A DNA stretch of 15,754 nucleotides, from the NCBI GenBank assembly GCA_900542285.1, contig UQNF01000038.1, positions 1-15,754 on the forward strand, given 5' to 3'. The translations under genes and the position numbers were made by a program. Source of the DNA: an uncultured Clostridium sp. (lineage in GTDB: Bacteria > Bacillota > Clostridia > Christensenellales > CAG-138). Below are positions 14,633 through 15,754 of this stretch, piece by piece; position 1 is the first letter of the stretch, and each line of letters starts with the position of its first letter. The notes beneath the pieces are model-generated. The model made no database searches, had not been told where the DNA came from, and saw nothing but the letters and a program-made list of their open reading frames with translations.

Positions 14633-14682
14633 AAAAAACGAGTGACACTCGCAACCGGAATTACGCTTTTACGCCACTCGTT
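14633..14682 (-). terminator. MATE leader element 1: terminator-like hairpin
   Basis: In the - strand RNA AACGAGTG (14675-14682) can pair with CACTCGTT (14637-14644), which is followed by a total run of six T. A second CGAGTG (14646-14651) directly before can pair with the same CACTCG in a compact hairpin, so two exclusive folds compete. Inside the long fold, CGTAA/TTGCG closes a small hairpin. The element contains GCGTAATTCCGGTTG, nearly the same as the loop of element 2. It starts almost at the predicted transcription start, so it is probably a leader attenuator; it could also stop read-through from the upstream gene. Confidence 0.6.
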
Positions 14683-14690
14683 GTACTATA

Positions 14691-14719
14691 ATTATATCAG
14701 TTTTTCGCCAAATTTGCAA
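14691..14719 (-). promoter_or_regulatory. Strong promoter of the MATE gene
   Basis: On the - strand TTGCAA (plus 14714-14719) and a perfect TATAAT (14691-14696) are 17 bases apart, and TGA directly before the -10 box makes it an extended -10 promoter. The predicted start is near 14684, only a few bases before leader element 1. Confidence 0.85.
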
Positions 14720-14751
14720 GCTGATTTTTGCCGCAGCAGCGGCAGAGAAAA

Positions 14752-15579
14752 CTACCTGTCGTTCCAGTGAATTATCTCTTCGATAAGCTCCTCCTGATCC
14801 TCGCAGGTGAGCAGGCCGTGCTTCATGGGGGTTTTGCTGAAGGTGTAGGGCATTTCAAGCTCCGAACTCGGAACAACGAACCATCCTTCATTCATCAGTT
14901 CGGAGATGGAACGGATCCTGCCGGGCTCCAGGAAAACCTTGTTCGCAGCGGAATTGGTCAGCCGCACCTTCACAATGTTTGCAATGACAACGCCGGCAAG
15001 TACGCCGATTAGAGCAACGAGCAGAGGAATAATCCTGCCGCTCTTGGTGAGCGTTTCAAATACCGATCTGGTCGAAACGACCGCAAAGACGATCGCCGCA
15101 ATGCAAATTCCAAGGCAAAGCGGAAGGAAATTGATGAGCTGAATGCGTTTCTTGCATTTTTTACACACCGGAAGCTGTACGGGCACAACGATGCTTGTAT
15201 CGCGCTTATAGGCTTTGCTCCCCTTTGGCCTCTCCTCCGAGGCGGTGGGGTGCAGATGCGCAATGCTGAAGCGGACATAGCCGCCATCCGCTGCATTAGG
15301 CTCATCATCTGCACAAAGCGAACAGCCGTCGTCATACATGAGCTTCTCCATACCTCCATACGGCATGGCGGCCGCAACGGTGCAGATATCCTCCATAACA
15401 AGCTTCTGGTCTTCTTCGCTGAGCTTATCAACAAAGCACTTGTCGCATGATTCCATGTTGAGCAGACGGCAATGCGGAGTGCCGGTAAGCAGACAGTTTT
15501 CACAGAAATGCTTTTCTTCAAATTGAGAATGCTGCTTCTCAGTCCGTTCTTCTTCTCGTTCGATGAATTCTTCCATCAT
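14752..15579 (-). CDS. Unrecognised cysteine-rich protein with two membrane helices
   Basis: I do not recognise a family for this 275-residue protein. The N-terminal ~24 residues are very acidic and polar (MMEEFIEREEERTEKQ). Next come cysteine pairs resembling zinc-knuckle or ribbon sites: CENC (26-29), Cys37, CDKC (45-48), Cys66, CSLC (86-89) and CKKC (139-142). Two hydrophobic segments follow at about 146-169 and 182-203, probably a transmembrane hairpin, then a ~70-residue soluble tail with an acidic end (EDQEELIEEIIHW). This suggests a cytoplasmic metal-binding domain anchored in the membrane. ATG at 15579 or the next codon (15576) follows AGGAT. The gene has its own promoter and no close partner. 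After its stop there is a GCCGC/GCGGC hairpin without a U tract. Confidence 0.75.
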   Translation of the reverse strand: MMEEFIEREEERTEKQHSQFEEKHFCENCLLTGTPHCRLLNMESCDKCFVDKLSEEDQKLVMEDICTVAAAMPYGGMEKLMYDDGCSLCADDEPNAADGGYVRFSIAHLHPTASEERPKGSKAYKRDTSIVVPVQLPVCKKCKKRIQLINFLPLCLGICIAAIVFAVVSTRSVFETLTKSGRIIPLLVALIGVLAGVVIANIVKVRLTNSAANKVFLEPGRIRSISELMNEGWFVVPSSELEMPYTFSKTPMKHGLLTCEDQEELIEEIIHWNDR

Positions 15580-15618
15580 TTTAATCCTTTCAGTAAGACA
15601 TCATATCCATCCGTTTTT

Positions 15619-15647
15619 ATCATACTCTAAATACACCGCTTCGTCAA
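15619..15647 (-). promoter_or_regulatory. Promoter of the cysteine-rich membrane protein gene
   Basis: On the - strand TTGACG (plus 15642-15647) and TATGAT (15619-15624) are separated by 17 bases, each one mismatch from consensus. It lies about 40 bases before the start codon, leaving a short leader with AGGAT as ribosome binding site. Confidence 0.75.
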
Positions 15648-15754
15648 TAGATTTTTCTGTTTAGCACTAATATCGGGAAAATTCGCCAGATTCGGATAAT
15701 TGTTGAGGTACAATACATGGGTAACAAATAAGAAGCAAGAGAAGGTTCTCCTGT

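Noticed and set aside
14724..14740. GCCGC/GCGGC hairpin after the cysteine-rich protein gene as terminator
   Set aside because: On the coding (-) strand it is followed by AAAAA rather than T residues, so it is not an intrinsic terminator for that gene.
15682..15717. Promoter-like TACAAT on the + strand near the window end
   Set aside because: TACAAT at 15709-15714 has no acceptable -35 box at 16-18 bases, and the ATG after it opens only a 4-codon frame. A gene may start beyond the window.

Overview
The window looks like chromosome from a Gram-positive, probably clostridial gut-type bacterium (class Clostridia, possibly Oscillospirales). This rests on the paired glgC/glgD genes, strong AGGAGG-type ribosome binding sites, intrinsic terminators with U tracts, ThyX in place of a visible ThyA, a BMP-type nucleoside ABC transporter and a MATE exporter. 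Base composition is near balanced by eye. No rRNA, tRNA, CRISPR array, phage gene or transposase is visible.

Layout. 1-201 is the 3' end of a SpoU/TrmH-type RNA 2'-O-methyltransferase gene. It is followed on the + strand by a TetR-family regulator (234-773), dCMP deaminase (797-1234) and flavin-dependent thymidylate synthase thyX (1295-1918), then glgC (2032-3249) and glgD (3242-4366), which overlap by 8 bases. A strong terminator (4421-4466) closes this block. A promoter at 4563-4591 then drives a three-gene nucleoside-type ABC importer (double ATPase, two permeases; 4689-8285), again closed by a terminator. A lone aminoglycoside-phosphotransferase-fold kinase gene (8504-9529) lies between terminators. 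It is followed by a NitT/TauT-type ATPase and permease pair (9786-11406).

From 11509 onward all genes are on the - strand: a uracil permease of the NCS2 family (11509-12888) with an attenuator-like leader, a MATE exporter (13115-14536) with an elaborate leader, and an unrecognised cysteine-rich two-helix membrane protein (14752-15579). Each of these three has a convincing sigma-A-type promoter.

Functional theme. dCMP deaminase makes dUMP and ThyX turns it into dTMP. The BMP-type importer would bring in nucleosides and the NCS2 permease uracil, so much of the window serves pyrimidine and nucleoside supply. GlgC/GlgD supply ADP-glucose for glycogen. Neither ABC importer has its substrate-binding protein here.

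The least ordinary sequence is regulatory, not coding. (a) The roughly 150-nt MATE leader carries two structured elements that share a 15-nt motif (13/15 identical) and an exact 9-nt motif; the first ends in a terminator and the second abuts the ribosome binding site. (b) A perfect 34-bp palindrome contains the -35 box of the uracil permease promoter. (c) The uracil permease leader has a strong terminator and an upstream copy of CGGCAAG that could form an antiterminator. No classic new enzyme system was found among the proteins.
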